Source: Prorocentrum cordatum
Taxonomy: Eukaryota > Sar > Dinophyceae > Prorocentrales > Prorocentraceae
Reading direction: 5' to 3'
Assembly: GCA_963575745.1 (NCBI GenBank)
Contig: CAUYUJ010001456.1
Coordinates: 1 to 64,000 of the forward strand
Length of the DNA: 64,000 nt
Position numbers and translations under genes: made by a program. Positions within the stretch are counted from its first letter, which is position 1; the number at the start of each line of letters is the position of its first letter. Below the pieces are notes generated by a model, which saw nothing but the letters and a program-made list of their open reading frames with translations, ran no database searches and was not told where the DNA came from. Positions 20,375 through 31,255 of this stretch are shown in pieces.

Positions 20375-20546
20375 TCGGGGATGGACAGACCTCCCTTTAG
20401 TAAAACGTGGTTTAGTGAAAACCACCTGAGGCCCAAACCTGGCGGGCGCAGGCCTGGAAAATAACGGCCACGGCGCCCTCTCGAGAACCGAAAACGGACA
20501 ATTCACTAATCGACGTGTCACTGTTGGGGGTTCTGTCCACCCCCGA
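20375..20546. mobile_element. Short TIR element, family A, copy 1 (172 bp; TSD GATGA)
   Basis: It begins TCGGGGATGGACAGA and ends with the inverted TCTGTCCACCCCCGA. It is flanked by perfect 5 bp duplications GATGA (20370-20374 and 20547-20551). It is the same length as, and closely similar to, 42313-42484, sharing AAAACGTGGTTTAGTGAAAA and GGCGCCCTCTCGAGAACCG. It is non-coding. Confidence 0.92.
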
Positions 20547-21094
20547 GATGAATGGGCGACCACGGATCGACGCTCTGCCCCACTCGGCCAGCCCATCGGC
20601 ACCTCGCGCCGAAGAGGACGGCTGGGAAGAGAGGGTCAGCGCACCCTTGCCCGAGGAACGTGGGCGAACAAGGAGGGGCAAGGGAGGCGGGGGGGGGACG
20701 GGCAAAGGACGGACTGAGAGAAGACGAGGGGGCCGTGACGTCCGGCAGAAGGCATCATGGCCGCGGCCATGGCATCCCCACTTGTCATCGGCCCCTCCTT
20801 CGACGCCCCCGAGAAGACGAGGGCGGCAGGGGAGGAGGCAATGATGCCGCCGCCTCTTGGGCTCCCTGGCGACCGCTTCTTGTCCTCGGCCGGGTACCAG
20901 TCCAGCCTCTCGGGGTCCACGCGCACCTGGGCATGAAGGAGGAGAATCTCGGCGGAAACAGAGGATTCCCCGGGGCCCTGGAAGGACCCCAGAAGCCAGA
21001 AGACGACCAGCGGCCCTGGAAAAACCCTGAGGACTGCTGACGGCCTATCGCTGCATGCGCCGCGGTGGACGACCGGACGACGAGGAGAACGACG

Positions 21095-21230
21095 AGGAAA
21101 CGGACGACGAGGGCGGGGAGGGGGACCACGACGACGACCACGACGACGACCACGGCGACGACGACGACGACGACCACGCCGACGATCACGGCGACGACGA
21201 CGACGACGACGACGAGGGGGAGGCTCACGA
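21095..21230. repeat. (GAC)n-type triplet repeat
   Basis: GACGAC and CACGAC triplets. A possible minus-strand exon just beyond (about 20850-20960, frame reading VDPERLDWYPAEDKK) looks protein-like but is not supported well enough to annotate. Confidence 0.85.
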
Positions 21231-21416
21231 GCCGCGAGCGGGGCGCCACGGTCTGGCACCACCGCCGGCCACGACCGCGACGCGGACGCGCTCGGAGCAG
21301 CCTTCTGCTGGCAGGAGGCGCAGGCCACGCACGGGAGGGGCACGCGAGGCGCGAGCGAGGGGCACGGGAGGGGACAGTCACCCGCCCAGGGCACCTGCAG
21401 TGGAGGAGCTGCTCTT

Positions 21417-21609
21417 AAGTCGGGCCTGTCCCCCTACAGGGGGATTTTCGACGAAAAATAAAAGATACCCCAAACAATAAGCAAACAAAAATCGGATGAT
21501 AATATGGGAAATATTTTTTTAGCATTTGTTTTTTTGCTTTTTGGGGGCTTGTTTGGGGTACTTGTTGTTCATCGTCGAAAATACCCCTGTAGGGGGACAG
21601 GCCCGACCT
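21417..21609. mobile_element. Foldback element, family F, short copy (193 bp)
   Basis: It begins AAGTCGGGCCTGTCCCCC and ends with the inverted GGGGGACAGGCCCGACCT. The inverted match extends inward about 60 bp, including GTCCCC-CTACAGGGGG and TTTTCGACGA, and ends near CCCCAAACAA on one side and TTGTTTGGGG on the other. Each arm carries a nested CCCCT-AC-AGGGG hairpin. The AT-rich middle is non-coding. No clear target duplication was found. Its termini match those bounding 50175-52441. Confidence 0.85.
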
Positions 21610-21674
21610 AAAGTTACTCAGCACAGCAGGCCCCCTTCAGGCAAACCTGGTCAGGGAACCACGATGGGCGCCGC

Positions 21675-22030
21675 AAGCGAACGGGTACGCTCGGCGTGGG
21701 CTCCGAGGCATGCGTTCTGGCAACCACGCTGGCGAGGCGATGCGTGCCTGGAGCGGGCGGACGTGGAATGAACTCTCTGGCTTGCTTTCAGGCAACAGCG
21801 CTGCCAAAGCGATGGCTGCTGGCCGCAAGAGGGCATGCTTGGAGTGAGCTCCCGGCAGCAACTCTGGCATCGCGATGTGCGCCGAAAGCGAGCGGGCACG
21901 CTTGGAGTGGGCTTCCTGGGGACACCGCTGGCCATGACCGCGGGCGGGCACGCGCTCGGAGCGAGCTTCCTGGCAGAAGCGCTGGCCACGCGATGCGCAC
22001 TGGACAAGAGCGTGCACGCACAGGAAGGGC
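21675..22030. repeat. Degenerate tandem repeat, unit about 52-75 bp
   Basis: About five units share GGGCACGCTTGGAGTG, CTTCCTGG and GCGCTGGC words. Frames on both strands are open but repetitive, and no gene is inferred. Confidence 0.6.
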
Positions 22031-22184
22031 ACGAGAGGCTCGCGGGAAGTTCACGGGATGGGAACTGGCCCGGGGCACCTGTGCAGCCTGGAGAATTGAA
22101 GTCAACAGTGAGGGCCCCCTGGGCATGCCCAGCTTGGGAACAGCCTGCAGGACCCGAGGGGCAACGCCAATGGAGGAAACCAGC

Positions 22185-22433
22185 TCCGGGGGGAGGGGAG
22201 GGGAAATGTCGCCATGGAATCGGCCGACAGATCGGCGATTTAGGCCCCTGATGGCGAATACGCACGCTCCTGGGCTGTGGGCTATCGCACCCCTATCGGC
22301 GATCAGTGAGCGATTGGCGGCCGATGCGACCCCCTCTGGGCCCGTCCCCCCCCCCCTGGCGTTGCCCCCGACGTTGTCTCTGACCTCGAACGGCCACCCC
22401 CCTCCCCCCTTAGCCCCTGCAGTTGCCCCTGAG
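22185..22433. mobile_element. Degenerate relative of the intron-1 element of the 35 kb gene (family E)
   Basis: It shares ordered blocks with 35478-35699: ATCGGC, GATGGCGAAT, the CACG-TCCTGGGC region, ATCGGCGATCA, TTGGC and a right end of GCCCCTGA. The left end is unclear and no target duplication was found. It is non-coding. Confidence 0.5.
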
Positions 22434-22499
22434 TTGGGGGAACGTCTCCAGGGCCCCTCTCCTCCAAACAGAGGGAACATCTCCAGGGCCCCTCTCCTC

Positions 22500-23395
22500 C
22501 AAACAGACAGAAACTCAAAATAAACAAACCAGCAAAATAAACACGGAGAGCACCGCGACGAAGGCCCGCGTGGCGCCCATCCAGTAGACGCCAGCCGCGT
22601 CGTCGTATTCGATCGGCGCCTTCAGGCGACGCGCGCAAGTGGATGGCGCGGGGAGGGGCGGCCCTCTGAGGAGGCGGGGAGGCTGAATGTTGTTGTTCCA
22701 TCGAGCGCTCCATCGATCGCCAAGCCACGATCTGCCAGACCATTGCGGCGTGTACCGAGCGCTGACATGCCCCGGGGCATGCACGGGCAGTGCTTCAGTA
22801 CTGCCCTCCCCGCTGGCGCTTTCATGCCATCCCTCCCAGAGGGCGGAAAGCTCCTCGAAAGGCAGCGGGGGCCTCTCGGAAGGAGGTCTGCCTTCGTGAA
22901 AAAGATCTGGCCCTCGCGAGAAGCCGGCGGCGCGCAGAAGGGCGTAGGGGGAGGGGGGGAGGCTTTTTCGAGAGAGGCTGCTCCTTGGAAGGAGCTGGCC
23001 CTGCATCTACAGACCAAGCCCGCGCCTTCTGAGAAGCAGGCGTGCTTCTGAGAAGTCCTCCCCCTTTCCCCTGACCCTCTCTACGCGTGGCCGGAGAATG
23101 CGAGGGCCCCCCCCCTCTCGGCAACTCCCCCGCCCTCTTGGCAGGCCGCCTCCCCCCTCGCGCCGCCCCCGTGGGCGCGCCGCCGGCCTTTTCGGAGCCC
23201 CCGTGACCGCCGCACGGGTGGGCCGTCCACGACTCGCCGCGCGCCTGCACGCGGTAGGCGACGCTCGCGCACTCCTGCCAGATGCCGCTCAGGCTAACAG
23301 CGCCGGCGGAGCCCCTCGCCAGCTTGAGGCCGTCCGAGCTCGCGTGCTCGCTCCACCTGGGGGCGGGGGGGAGGGGCCAACAGACTGCACGAACA
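22500..23395. other. No supported gene
   Basis: Overlapping GC-rich frames are open on both strands. GAGAAGC/GAGAAGG-rich DNA lies at 22840-23050. None of the translations resembles a known family. Confidence 0.4.
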
Positions 23396-23594
23396 TCGGA
23401 GGCGTCCAAGAGGGTGGCGTCCAAGAGGGGGGGTGCAATCCATGGCCGGCGGCACGTGCGCGGCCCAGGGGAGTGGCGGGGACGTATCGGAATAAGAAAA
23501 AACCTTATGAAGTCTGGGGAGATATCATGGCCCCCGGCATGAGATCCACACACACACACACCCATAGTCATCACCCCCTCTCTGCCGCCCCCGA
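23396..23594. mobile_element. Short TIR element, family B, copy 1 (199 bp; TSD GAACA/GGACA)
   Basis: It begins TCGGAGGCGTCCAAGAGGG and ends CTCTCTGCCGCCCCCGA. Shared interior with 42507-42710 and 49774-49968: GTGCGCGGCCCA, GGGACGTA, TGGGGA-ATATCATGGCCC and TCATCACCCC. Flanking pentamers match at four of five bases. A short CA repeat lies inside. Confidence 0.8.
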
Positions 23595-23935
23595 GGACAG
23601 GAGCTTCCGGAGCTCCGCCAGTGCTTGTCGGGTCGGCGCTGCCCCCCGCCCTCCCGAAGCCCCCTCCCCGGCGCACGGAGCGCGCCTGGGGCAGCGCCGG
23701 AGGCGCCGCCAGGGGCATCGGGAGGGGGGCCCGGCATGCGCAGACCCCTTGCAAGGACTCCGCGCGGACCTCCGAAAAAAAGCCGGTGGTCCTGCGCCCC
23801 TTACTTGGACGCCCGAAATGGGTACGGAAAACATGGGTACAATGCCCAACAACAAATGTTGTCCCAAACCTACAGCGGCCGCTGTTGGGCAGGTTTTTTG
23901 TTTCTTCATCAGGGGGCGGGACCAAGGTTACCTGT

Positions 23936-25094
23936 TTATCTGGATGAAGCAGCTCCTGAAGCCGCGTCTTCCCTCTCCTGAATTCGTTCCAGGAGAGCCA
24001 ACATGCGAGGGGTCTGTGGGAGGCTGTATAGCCTCGCCCTCATCTGCCCTACCTCCTGAGGAGGGGGGAGATAAATTGCATACTGCATATACCCCACTCC
24101 TCGTCTCAGCGAATTTAAGACTCGTGCGGAGGCTTCGCGCGAATGAGGGTGGAGGCCAAAATAAATTTCTTTCAATGCGACGGTCGTTCCAACAATCTTC
24201 CGCTGCTGGCAGTCACGACCCAACAAAAAACAGCGGCGTGTGGTGTACGCACCACATGTCGTGCAAAAGTACAACGCCGTTTCGTTCGATCTGCCAGCTT
24301 GGTCAGATCTAGTGACAACATTGTAGGCAAAAGTGTGACCCGTGTCAAAACTGAAAGTTCCCTCCCAAGTTTTGCTCGGCCCAGGGCATCCTAGCAAGGG
24401 TCTCGACGCAACGTCTCTGCAAAAGAGTCTGCACCGTATGCATCCGGCTCTGCCGACTTCTAACTTCCCCCAGCAGTGCCCACCGCCAGACTTGAGGAAC
24501 CTTGCCCGAGGTCCAGGGGGAGGGCGCTCGAATTTCTCATTGGGGAAAACGCACAGAACCTTGGCGGGCACACGGGCCGCGAAGGTTAACTCGTCCAGGG
24601 AAACATTCAGCACCTCCGAAACATGTGGGGAAGGAGAGGGGTGGAGGGAAAGGGAATGCTTGGCGAGAACGTCTGCGTTCCAATTCCCGACAGCGATTCT
24701 TCTCTCTCCGTCAGGGAGCAAATTTATCACACTGCGAGCTCGATGGGTATGGGGTGTGGCGCACTTCAGGCTCATGATCCCGTTTTTCGCGTAGCCGTGC
24801 TCCTCTCCTCATCCCTGCATATCGATGGCGGCGATCCACTTGATGGCGAGGATCGGTCATGCATAACTTAACTACCGTCATGCAGTCGCTTTATCGCACA
24901 CCCGAGTAGGGCACAAAGAACGGGATCAGCGACATAGCCTGGTGCTCCGCCGCCTGCGGCGTCTGGGGCAGGACGCCCCCGACTGTTCCTCTGGCATAGG
25001 CAACGATGTCATCTCCAGGTCCTACAGGCATACGCTGCCCTTGAAAGCTCGCGGATCGCGTGCCCTGCACACGATCCGTCCATGCAAACACCAC
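23936..25094 (-). pseudogene. LINE-2 ORF2 fragment: RNase H and C-terminal cysteine domain
   Basis: One frame (25094-24891) has LPQTPQAAEHQAM, matching the RNase H segment around its catalytic Glu. Another (24775-23936) has VGNWNADVLAKHS (the fourth acidic position) and further on GHTFAYN and YFCTTCGAY, a cysteine motif typical of dinoflagellate LINE tails. The frames are broken between 24780 and 24890. Confidence 0.68.
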
Positions 25095-25162
25095 ATCCTC
25101 TTAAATCGATGCTCCTCGAAGCCACTTCTTCCTTCTGGGGGGTGAAGAGTCCGGGGTTGGGG

Positions 25163-25300
25163 TCGGTGTGTGTGTGTGTGTGTTTGTGTTTGTGTTTGTG
25201 TTTGTGTTTGTGTTTGTGTTTGTGTTTGTGGTTGCGTGTGTGTGCGTGTGTGTGTGTGTGCGTGTGCGCGCGCGTGTGTGTGTGTGTGTGTGGGGGGGGG
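25163..25300. repeat. (GT)n and TTTGTG microsatellite inside LINE-2
   Basis: GT dinucleotides, then eight or so TTTGTG hexamers, then GT/GCGC dinucleotides and a G run. It splits the LINE-2 zinc knuckle from its RNase H part. Confidence 0.93.
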
Positions 25301-25387
25301 GGGGGGCGGGTAGCTGTTTTCGGGGTGTTCCATCTTCAACTCATCCCAAAAGCTCCTGCATGCACTTTCAGCAGCCTCCTGCAGCCA

Positions 25388-26260
25388 TCATCCATTACCA
25401 CCTGCCGCTTCTAGACGCACAGCTACAACTTCAGGATGCTGGCATTGCCATGCTCTGTGCCTGACTGAGTCAGGTTGTCCGCAAAGAGGGCAGCGTCCGT
25501 CGCTAGAATATCCTGAAGCTCGTGCCCGTGCACGTGTCCAGGGGGTCCACAAACGCTCTCGCCCCTGGAAGCGACGGGGAATTCGCGGCCAGCTTGCGTT
25601 CATGACCTCGCTGGGTGAAAAAACATCAGGAAGTGACCGACAATGGACGGAAACGCATGAGCCACATGAATCTCTCTGCCATAGTCGTCTTCCCACGTAA
25701 GCACAAATGTGGCGCACCAGCCGAGTCTGAATAACGGCAGACGCATGTGTTGGATCGGCCCACGGGAATTCCTCCAGCTCGCCTGGTTGTCGAAAGGCAG
25801 GACGCACCACATCTGACATATCTGATTGACGCTATAATGTGACGTGACGGGGTCCGTGACCGCAAGCCACACAATGAGCCCAGTGCAGGGCTGGCGCAAC
25901 TCCTGCCCCCCAGACAGGATCTCCTCCGACACAAAGTTTGGCGGCGAGCGAACACCCTCGCTGACGCGGGACGCGATGCGACAACATGCCACGACGCGCT
26001 TGCTGCAACTCGTGATCGCTCATGCCAACAACAGCAGCTCCGAAAGCGGCGGCAGGCTGAAGTCCTGCGACAAGTATATTGCCCATGCACCCCTTCTGCC
26101 TGGGTAAGCTACGACGGTATCTCTGCAACACCGTGCGCCTCTTATACATGCACTTAAACCTAGCCTTACGCTTGCGAAGAGCATGCTTGGTCGATCGCCG
26201 CTGCCCAGGCGCAAGGTCCGCTCCTAGGCTGACAGTGCTATTCGTGACATGACCAGCCAT
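25388..26260 (-). pseudogene. LINE-2 ORF2 fragment: thumb/connection region and zinc knuckle
   Basis: One frame (26260-25832) has VSLGADLAPGQRRS, then an Arg/Lys-rich stretch and VAGLQPAAAFGAAVVGMSDH. The same layout is seen in LINE-3 (VRAKRLGK, VQTGLKPGMLWGVGVHGISH). A second frame (25819-25388) ends in CPLCGQPDSVRHRAWQC, a C-x2-C-x-H-x-C knuckle like those of LINE-1 and LINE-3. Confidence 0.7.
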
Positions 26261-26382
26261 TTGCCTTAGCAGCCTTCCCAGTTTCTTGGCAGGGCCTACA
26301 GAACTGCCGAAGGTGGTGAGTTTTCCCCTTGCAGTCCGACTTTCAGATTATTTCGAAACAACGCAAACATGCTCGCACAAGC

Positions 26383-27324
26383 CTAAACCATCCTCTCGAG
26401 AGCCTCGGCCTCCGTGCTGCCCTCAGCCGTTAGGGCTTCGTCGTCAACGCACGAAGGGAGAGCAACCTGGGGGCGGCTGCTGCAGAATCGATCAAAGGCG
26501 CCAGCGCTGTAGACCCGCACGAACAGGTCGCTGAGCATGTCCCCCGCAGGGAGGCCACTTAGGGCAAAGTAGGGGTTCGCATTGTACATGCATCCAGGCC
26601 TGAGGATACTGGGGCCCCTCCCAAAGTTGCACGCGGTCTTAACAATGACCTTATTGAACCAGAACTCAAGCGCCCTAGTCTTTAACAGCTCCAAATCGAA
26701 GTTTTCGTAATATTTCGCCCCGTCCCAAGTCACCCCCAGAGTAACCTTGCCCGTCGCCTCGGCCACTTCAGCCTTGACCGCCTGGCACCACGCGGCATCC
26801 TCGGCGCTGCGACCTGGCCCGGGGGCCCAAAAACGGCGGGAGTAGATGGAGTTGAACTCCAGAAAACGGAGCCCCCGCAGACGTTCCCAAACTCGGACAG
26901 GCCCCGGGCGCAAAGGGGATCGGTCTAACCCCCCCTTGGGCTTATCGAGGAGGGGGAACAACGTCCAGAACAGCTATTTAGGGACCACCCCCAAGGACTC
27001 GATGGCCTGGAAGATGGCCCCGAGCGCGCCCAGGGCGACGTCAGAGACCAGAGACAGCTGGCGAGGTTGAAGCCCGTCCAAAGACTGCGAAGTCATTCTA
27101 GAGAAACTGTTGCTGGCGGCGCGGATCACAGCCGCCGAGGCCCGAGGGGGATGGCCCCTGTCCATGACTTCGACTCGGGCGGTGGGCGCGCTGGCATGCC
27201 AAAACTCAGCCAAAGACCTACTTTCAGCATCAAGAACATCACGCGGGTTACTCGTAAAGTGTCCTGCCGTGGCCTGGGCGACCGTGGGATCCCATGTTTC
27301 TTTCACCTTAGCCAAACGATGCAT
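26383..27324 (-). pseudogene. LINE-2 ORF2 fragment: reverse transcriptase core
   Basis: The frame is continuous except for one in-frame stop (26976-26974). Before it lies a typical LINE pre-RT segment (SLDGLQPRQLSLVSDVALG). After it come FPLLDKPKGG, motif A-like VTWDGAKYYENFD, motif B-like SGLPAGDMLSDL and motif C-like CVDDEA. Upstream, an A13 run next to a C run (about 27331-27353) accompanies a frameshift from the 27554-27303 frame. The aspartates are retained but the copy cannot make a full protein. Confidence 0.78.
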
Positions 27325-28196
27325 AGCCCGCCCCCCCCCAAAAAAAAAAAAAACGCTGTCCCCTCCTCTTTGTTCCTGTTCAGGGTAGCTTGAGCAAGCT
27401 CCAGGTCGTCGTTCCAGGAGTCAATGAACTCCTGAGCATCCTGGAGCCACAAGGAGGAGGCGGAAGACCACCTGGGGATCAGCTCGCGCGCCTGTCTGAC
27501 CGTCGCGCCCAACCTGACACTCGACCCTTCGCCTGGCACGGGCTGCATCTGCAACTGTTCGGTTTGCGAGTCCGCCTATTGCTGAAGTTGGCCCAACCTG
27601 CTGGGATCGACCCTGGAACTGTCCTGGGCGTCCAACAGCCGCTGGGAAGCTCCGACCTTCTCATTCAGATGTTGGGCCAGCCAGTCCCATCCCGAGGAAA
27701 CTTCACCCCTGGTGGCCTTCTCTGGCCGCTCGAAGATGGGGGCCCACCGAGGCTTCAAGAAGGCCCCATTGTGGCCCTTTACTAGCGATCTCCACTCCAA
27801 AGAAACTCTCGAACGCGTTGGCCAAGACTTTCCACCCATAGGTCAACTGGGCCCAGGCCCTCCCGACAGGAAGGTGGATGGCAGCATCGGCAGCCGCCTC
27901 CGCCAGACTTCGGGAAAACGTCCAATCCTGGGGGCAGGGGTGGGTCCAACAGGGAGTCCCACGGGTAACTTCTGGTTGGCGTGGTAATTAAGCTGGTAAA
28001 GATGCACAACTTTGTCTCTTTACTTAACGCGCGCCGGCTTGTGGGGTCTACCCGCCCACGACACATCAGTACCTATCTGAACCACCGCTCTGGCCATGCT
28101 CGCGCTGGCCTTGAAAAAATCGATGGTCGCGGGCGCACTGGGCGAGACGCAGGTGCGCTGCTCGGGCACGAAGAGCGCAGCGTCGAGACGTCTCGG

Positions 28197-28857
28197 CTAT
28201 CCTGTGCTGTCCACCAGACCGATTTCCATGTTCCAGTCAGCTCCTACACGAAAAAAATGCCCCCTCGCAAGATGCGAGCCGATTTTCTTGAGCACACCGA
28301 GGTTGGACTCACAGAGTCCAGCACCAGATTTCAGATAAGCACACGCAACCATCAAGGGTGGCCACGAAGGGATATCGACCACCGCTTTAATAATCCTACT
28401 GGGAACGACGATGCCAGATCCATCCGATGGCCATCTCAGACCCGAAGATTTTCTGACCAAAATGGCCACCCCCCAATGTTGGTTGCCCCGACTGTCCTGG
28501 GGCCGAGGGGGAGGAAAGCATCTTCCAACCGAACTTAGATACCGCATCGCAATTTTCACCCAATCTATCCTCCAACACGCCAATCTCCTGGGAGAAGACG
28601 ACGAGGGCAGGGGTGGTCGCCAGACGGCCGCGTTCCGTACTCCAGGCATTTCCGTTGTAACACTCAATGCATTCGCCTCCGCCAAACACCCCAGGGCGGT
28701 CAGAAGGCGGAGGGGCAGGCGGGGGAATCGGAGCGCCGAATTGCGAAAGAGGCAAGCCACTACACCGTGGCAGAGGGGTACCGTTACCCCAGGCGCTGCT
28801 TCTTAAAAAGGTCACGCAGCTGCTCACCGAATTCCCTCTTGTCAATGCGCTGTGCAC
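28197..28857 (-). pseudogene. LINE-2 ORF2 fragment: APE-type endonuclease
   Basis: Two overlapping frames together spell the domain. One gives YNGNAWST and FSQEIGV (first catalytic Asn and Glu). The other gives GVAILVRK, ACAYLKSG and GADWNM (the Asp/Asn pair of the D-x-N motif). A frameshift of the reading therefore lies between about 28400 and 28560. The domain would have nicked target DNA. Confidence 0.78.
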
Positions 28858-29063
28858 TCAAGAAAACCTGATCAAGCTCAGCATCACCAAGGCCGAGATC
28901 AGGCACACTCTGATGCTCAGCCGGTCAACCAGGATCGTGCGGGGGGAAAGCAAAAGGCGAGGCCACAGGCTCATCGCTGGTCACCATATTGATGTCCCCG
29001 CCTCCTTCGACAACGAACGGATATGCAAGTGGCACGGGCTTCGTCGCCGCCATCTTCTGCTGA

Positions 29064-29293
29064 TCAATGAACTTCTTGAACGTAGCAAAACGCCGGAGAC
29101 GCCATGAGCTCTTGCACCTCCTTTTTATCATCACTTTCGATAGCACCCAAATCGATATGGCACGTCGAGGAAGGCTCGACCGACGCTGGCATAGTCTCCA
29201 CGAGTTTCTGATTGAGCCACACAAACTCTTTCGCCACTGCCGTTTGCTGTGCCGTGAGACTGTCGAGCTTCTCGTTCGCCTGCTCGATGACCA

Positions 29294-29324
<31 letters not shown>

Positions 29325-29945
29325 AACATCTTGAACCAACCTGCGCTGAATGGCCTCGGCCTTGAGGATCTTATGGCCAATGGCTGTGTGTTGAGACAAA
29401 ACAGGCTTGCATTCAGCGAAAGCTTGACGTGCTTCCTTGAACTGCTTATCCAATTCTGCCTTTGCTTGAAACCCGTTGGGACCACACTTCTCGACCATGC
29501 GAATGGTGATGTCCAGGTCCTTGATTTGATCACGAAGCTGTTGTTCTGTACCTGTCTCCTGCGCTGGATGAGAAGAAGCCACACCCGTCCCAACAGGAAG
29601 AGACTGCAGACTATTGCCGTTGTTGTCGTTGTCCCCACAGTTGCCGAAAAACGTCTCGACGCGTTTGGCCAAGGCATCGAGCTTCTCTTGAAGTGGGTCA
29701 TGCCGTCCAACTGAACCTGGTGCACGTCGAGCAGGGCGCCCACCAACAGCAGGACGATTCTGAGTACCGTTCTGGCTCTGGGCGAGCTTGGCGTTGCTGC
29801 GCGCCGCAGAAACAACCTTTTGCGGTGCTGGTTTGCCGCATCTGCATGAAATCCGTGAAGCCCAGTTGGTGTTGAAGCCGCAGCCTCCGCACGCCCAAAA
29901 TGGGGTGCGAGGCCCAGGGAGTATTGGCCCGTCGCCATCGGCCAT
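29064..29945 (-). CDS. LINE-2 ORF1: zinc-finger, polyQ, coiled-coil protein (293 aa, probably frameshifted at its end)
   Basis: A LINE ORF1-type nucleic-acid-binding protein. Residues about 17-40 hold FWACGGCGFNTNW followed by CRCGKPAP, a RanBP2-like zinc finger. Most of the rest is predicted coiled coil, including a run of ten Gln encoded by a CAG/CTG repeat (29293-29324). The ATG at 29945 lies 20 residues ahead of the finger. Near 29080 the protein-like sequence moves to another frame (FATFKKFIDQQKMAATKP..., ending at 28925), which suggests a frameshift in the C-terminus. It is homologous in layout, but only weakly in sequence, to LINE-1 ORF1. Confidence 0.72.
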
Positions 29946-30100
29946 GCCCCTTGGGCTGCGAGGGAAAGAGCTGCTCCTCCAGGAGCTCACAGGAATGGTG
30001 GCGAGGCTGCCGCACCCCTGTGGTGCACAAAAAAGGTGGGGACTCGGGCCGCTCCCCTCGGCTGCAATCAAGCTCCCAGCGCAGGGAGCAACGTTGGGAA

Positions 30101-30117
30101 CTTGAGCCAAAATGGCT
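30101..30117 (-). other. Truncated dinoSL at the LINE-2 5' end
   Basis: The minus strand reads AGCCATTTTGGCTCAAG, the last 17 nt of the spliced leader. The preceding GC belongs to the target duplication. It marks the start of the retroposed transcript. Confidence 0.88.
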
Positions 30118-30589
30118 GCGGGCGGTGTTGGGCAGGCGACCTTCTGTCTCAAATGGACACAGGCCGCGGCGGCGCGGACAGCGAACCCCGTGCAAAATGA
30201 ACCGGAACTGCTGTTGGGCATTTGACCCCTTCTCTCCGTGCCCGTCTCGTTCGTGCCCATCTTCTTCATGCCTGGCCACCGGCCGGCACGGGGAACACTC
30301 CTGCCGCTGGCATCTCCGCTGCTCGTCGAGCAAGGGCTGCCCGGCGGCTCCTCGTCGCTGCCGGCGCGCGTCTCCTCGTCGTCGGTGCTCCCCGGGGAGC
30401 GGCCCCTGGGCTTGGCCGGGGAGCGGCCCCGCTCGGGGGGCGGGGCGCGCACGGGCGGGGCCGCCGCCGCGCCCCGGAGCGGCGTCAGCAGGAAGCGGAT
30501 GCCGCGGCGGGCGGCCTCGACGGCGTGCGGGGGGCCCGAGACGTGGGCCTCGTCCTCGCGCAGGGGCCCAGAGGTCCAGCGCACTGAAA

Positions 30590-30910
30590 AAAAGCAAGAC
30601 GGACGTCTCTCTCGCAGCTTTCGGCCTCCAGGGGCCCTCGCCCGGCCTCGGGACCGTCAAGAAGACGACTCGGGATGACAAGCCGGTCCTGGGGAAGGGG
30701 TCGAGGCTTCGGGGGACCGCGCATTGGAAAAATCACGACATCCCAGGCATGCGACGTCCTGATTTCTTCAGGACGCCGTCCCTGGAGGTCCAGAACCTTT
30801 CCCTGGGGCAGGTTTTTCATCCTGCATCTTGTTTTTTGACGGTCCCGAGGCCCGGCGAGGGCCCCCGGGGGCCGAAAATAGCGAAACACCTCCCGTCCTG
30901 ATTTTTCTAC
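30590..30910. mobile_element. Long foldback element (arms about 65-70 bp)
   Basis: The left arm, around 30601-30668 (TTTCGGCCTCCAGGGGCCCT then GCCTCGGGACCGTCAA), is matched in inverted orientation by 30830-30905 (TTGACGGTCCCGAGGC then GGGCCCCCGGGGGCCGAAAA). At the centre is a hairpin CGTCCTGA-TTTCT-TCAGGACG (30755-30775). No clear target duplication was found. It lies just upstream of the LINE-2 5' end. Confidence 0.78.
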
Positions 30911-31139
30911 GGCGCCATCATGTCTGGGATCGGATCTCTGGGGAGGGCGCCAGCTGTGCGCTGGCAGCCAGACCCTGGCCAGGCCGCCGGGCGAAGCAAG
31001 AGGCCGCCCGGCAGGCCGGGAGCTCGGCGCGAGCCGACCTGCGACCACCCTTCGGCCCAGGGCTGGTGCAAGGGTTCCCTCCTGGCCCTGCCACCAAGAC
31101 CTGCGGGGAACCTCGGCTGCCCCACAACGCCCGCTGCCC

Positions 31140-31255
31140 GGGTCGAATCTGCGTCGACCTCGTCAAATCCGCGTCGAATCCACAACCGAATCCACGTCGA
31201 ATACAAGTCGAATACAAGCCGAATCCGCGCTGAATCCACGCCTACCACGCGTCGG
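31140..31255. repeat. Short degenerate repeat CGTCGAATCC
   Basis: About nine imperfect 11-12 bp units (GTCGAATCCGC, CCGAATCCACG). Confidence 0.65.

Larger units (their letters stand above)
23894..30117 (-). mobile_element. LINE-2: decayed full-length non-LTR retrotransposon, about 6.2 kb
   Basis: A minus-strand element bounded by a 19 bp direct repeat, GCGGGCGGTGTTGGGCAGG (30118-30136) and GCGGCCGCTGTTGGGCAGG (23875-23893), matching at 17 of 19 bases. That is a convincing target-site duplication. Its 5' end is a 17 nt dinoSL remnant and its 3' end is A-rich (GAAGAAACAAAAAA on the minus strand). It contains ORF1 and fragments of endonuclease, reverse transcriptase, zinc knuckle and RNase H in the right order but in several frames, so it is a dead copy. 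A GT-rich microsatellite (25163-25300) interrupts it. Confidence 0.88.

Noticed and set aside
20636-21394. Minus-strand frame of about 250 codons containing VDPERLDWYPAEDKK
   Set aside because: A short protein-like piece is embedded in a GAC repeat and simple sequence. Without neighbours or splice signals it is not a supported gene.
28455-28470. Possible internal dinoSL remnant (GGCCATTTTGGTCAG on the minus strand)
   Set aside because: It lies in the conserved endonuclease motif GVAILVRK, so the likeness is a coding coincidence.
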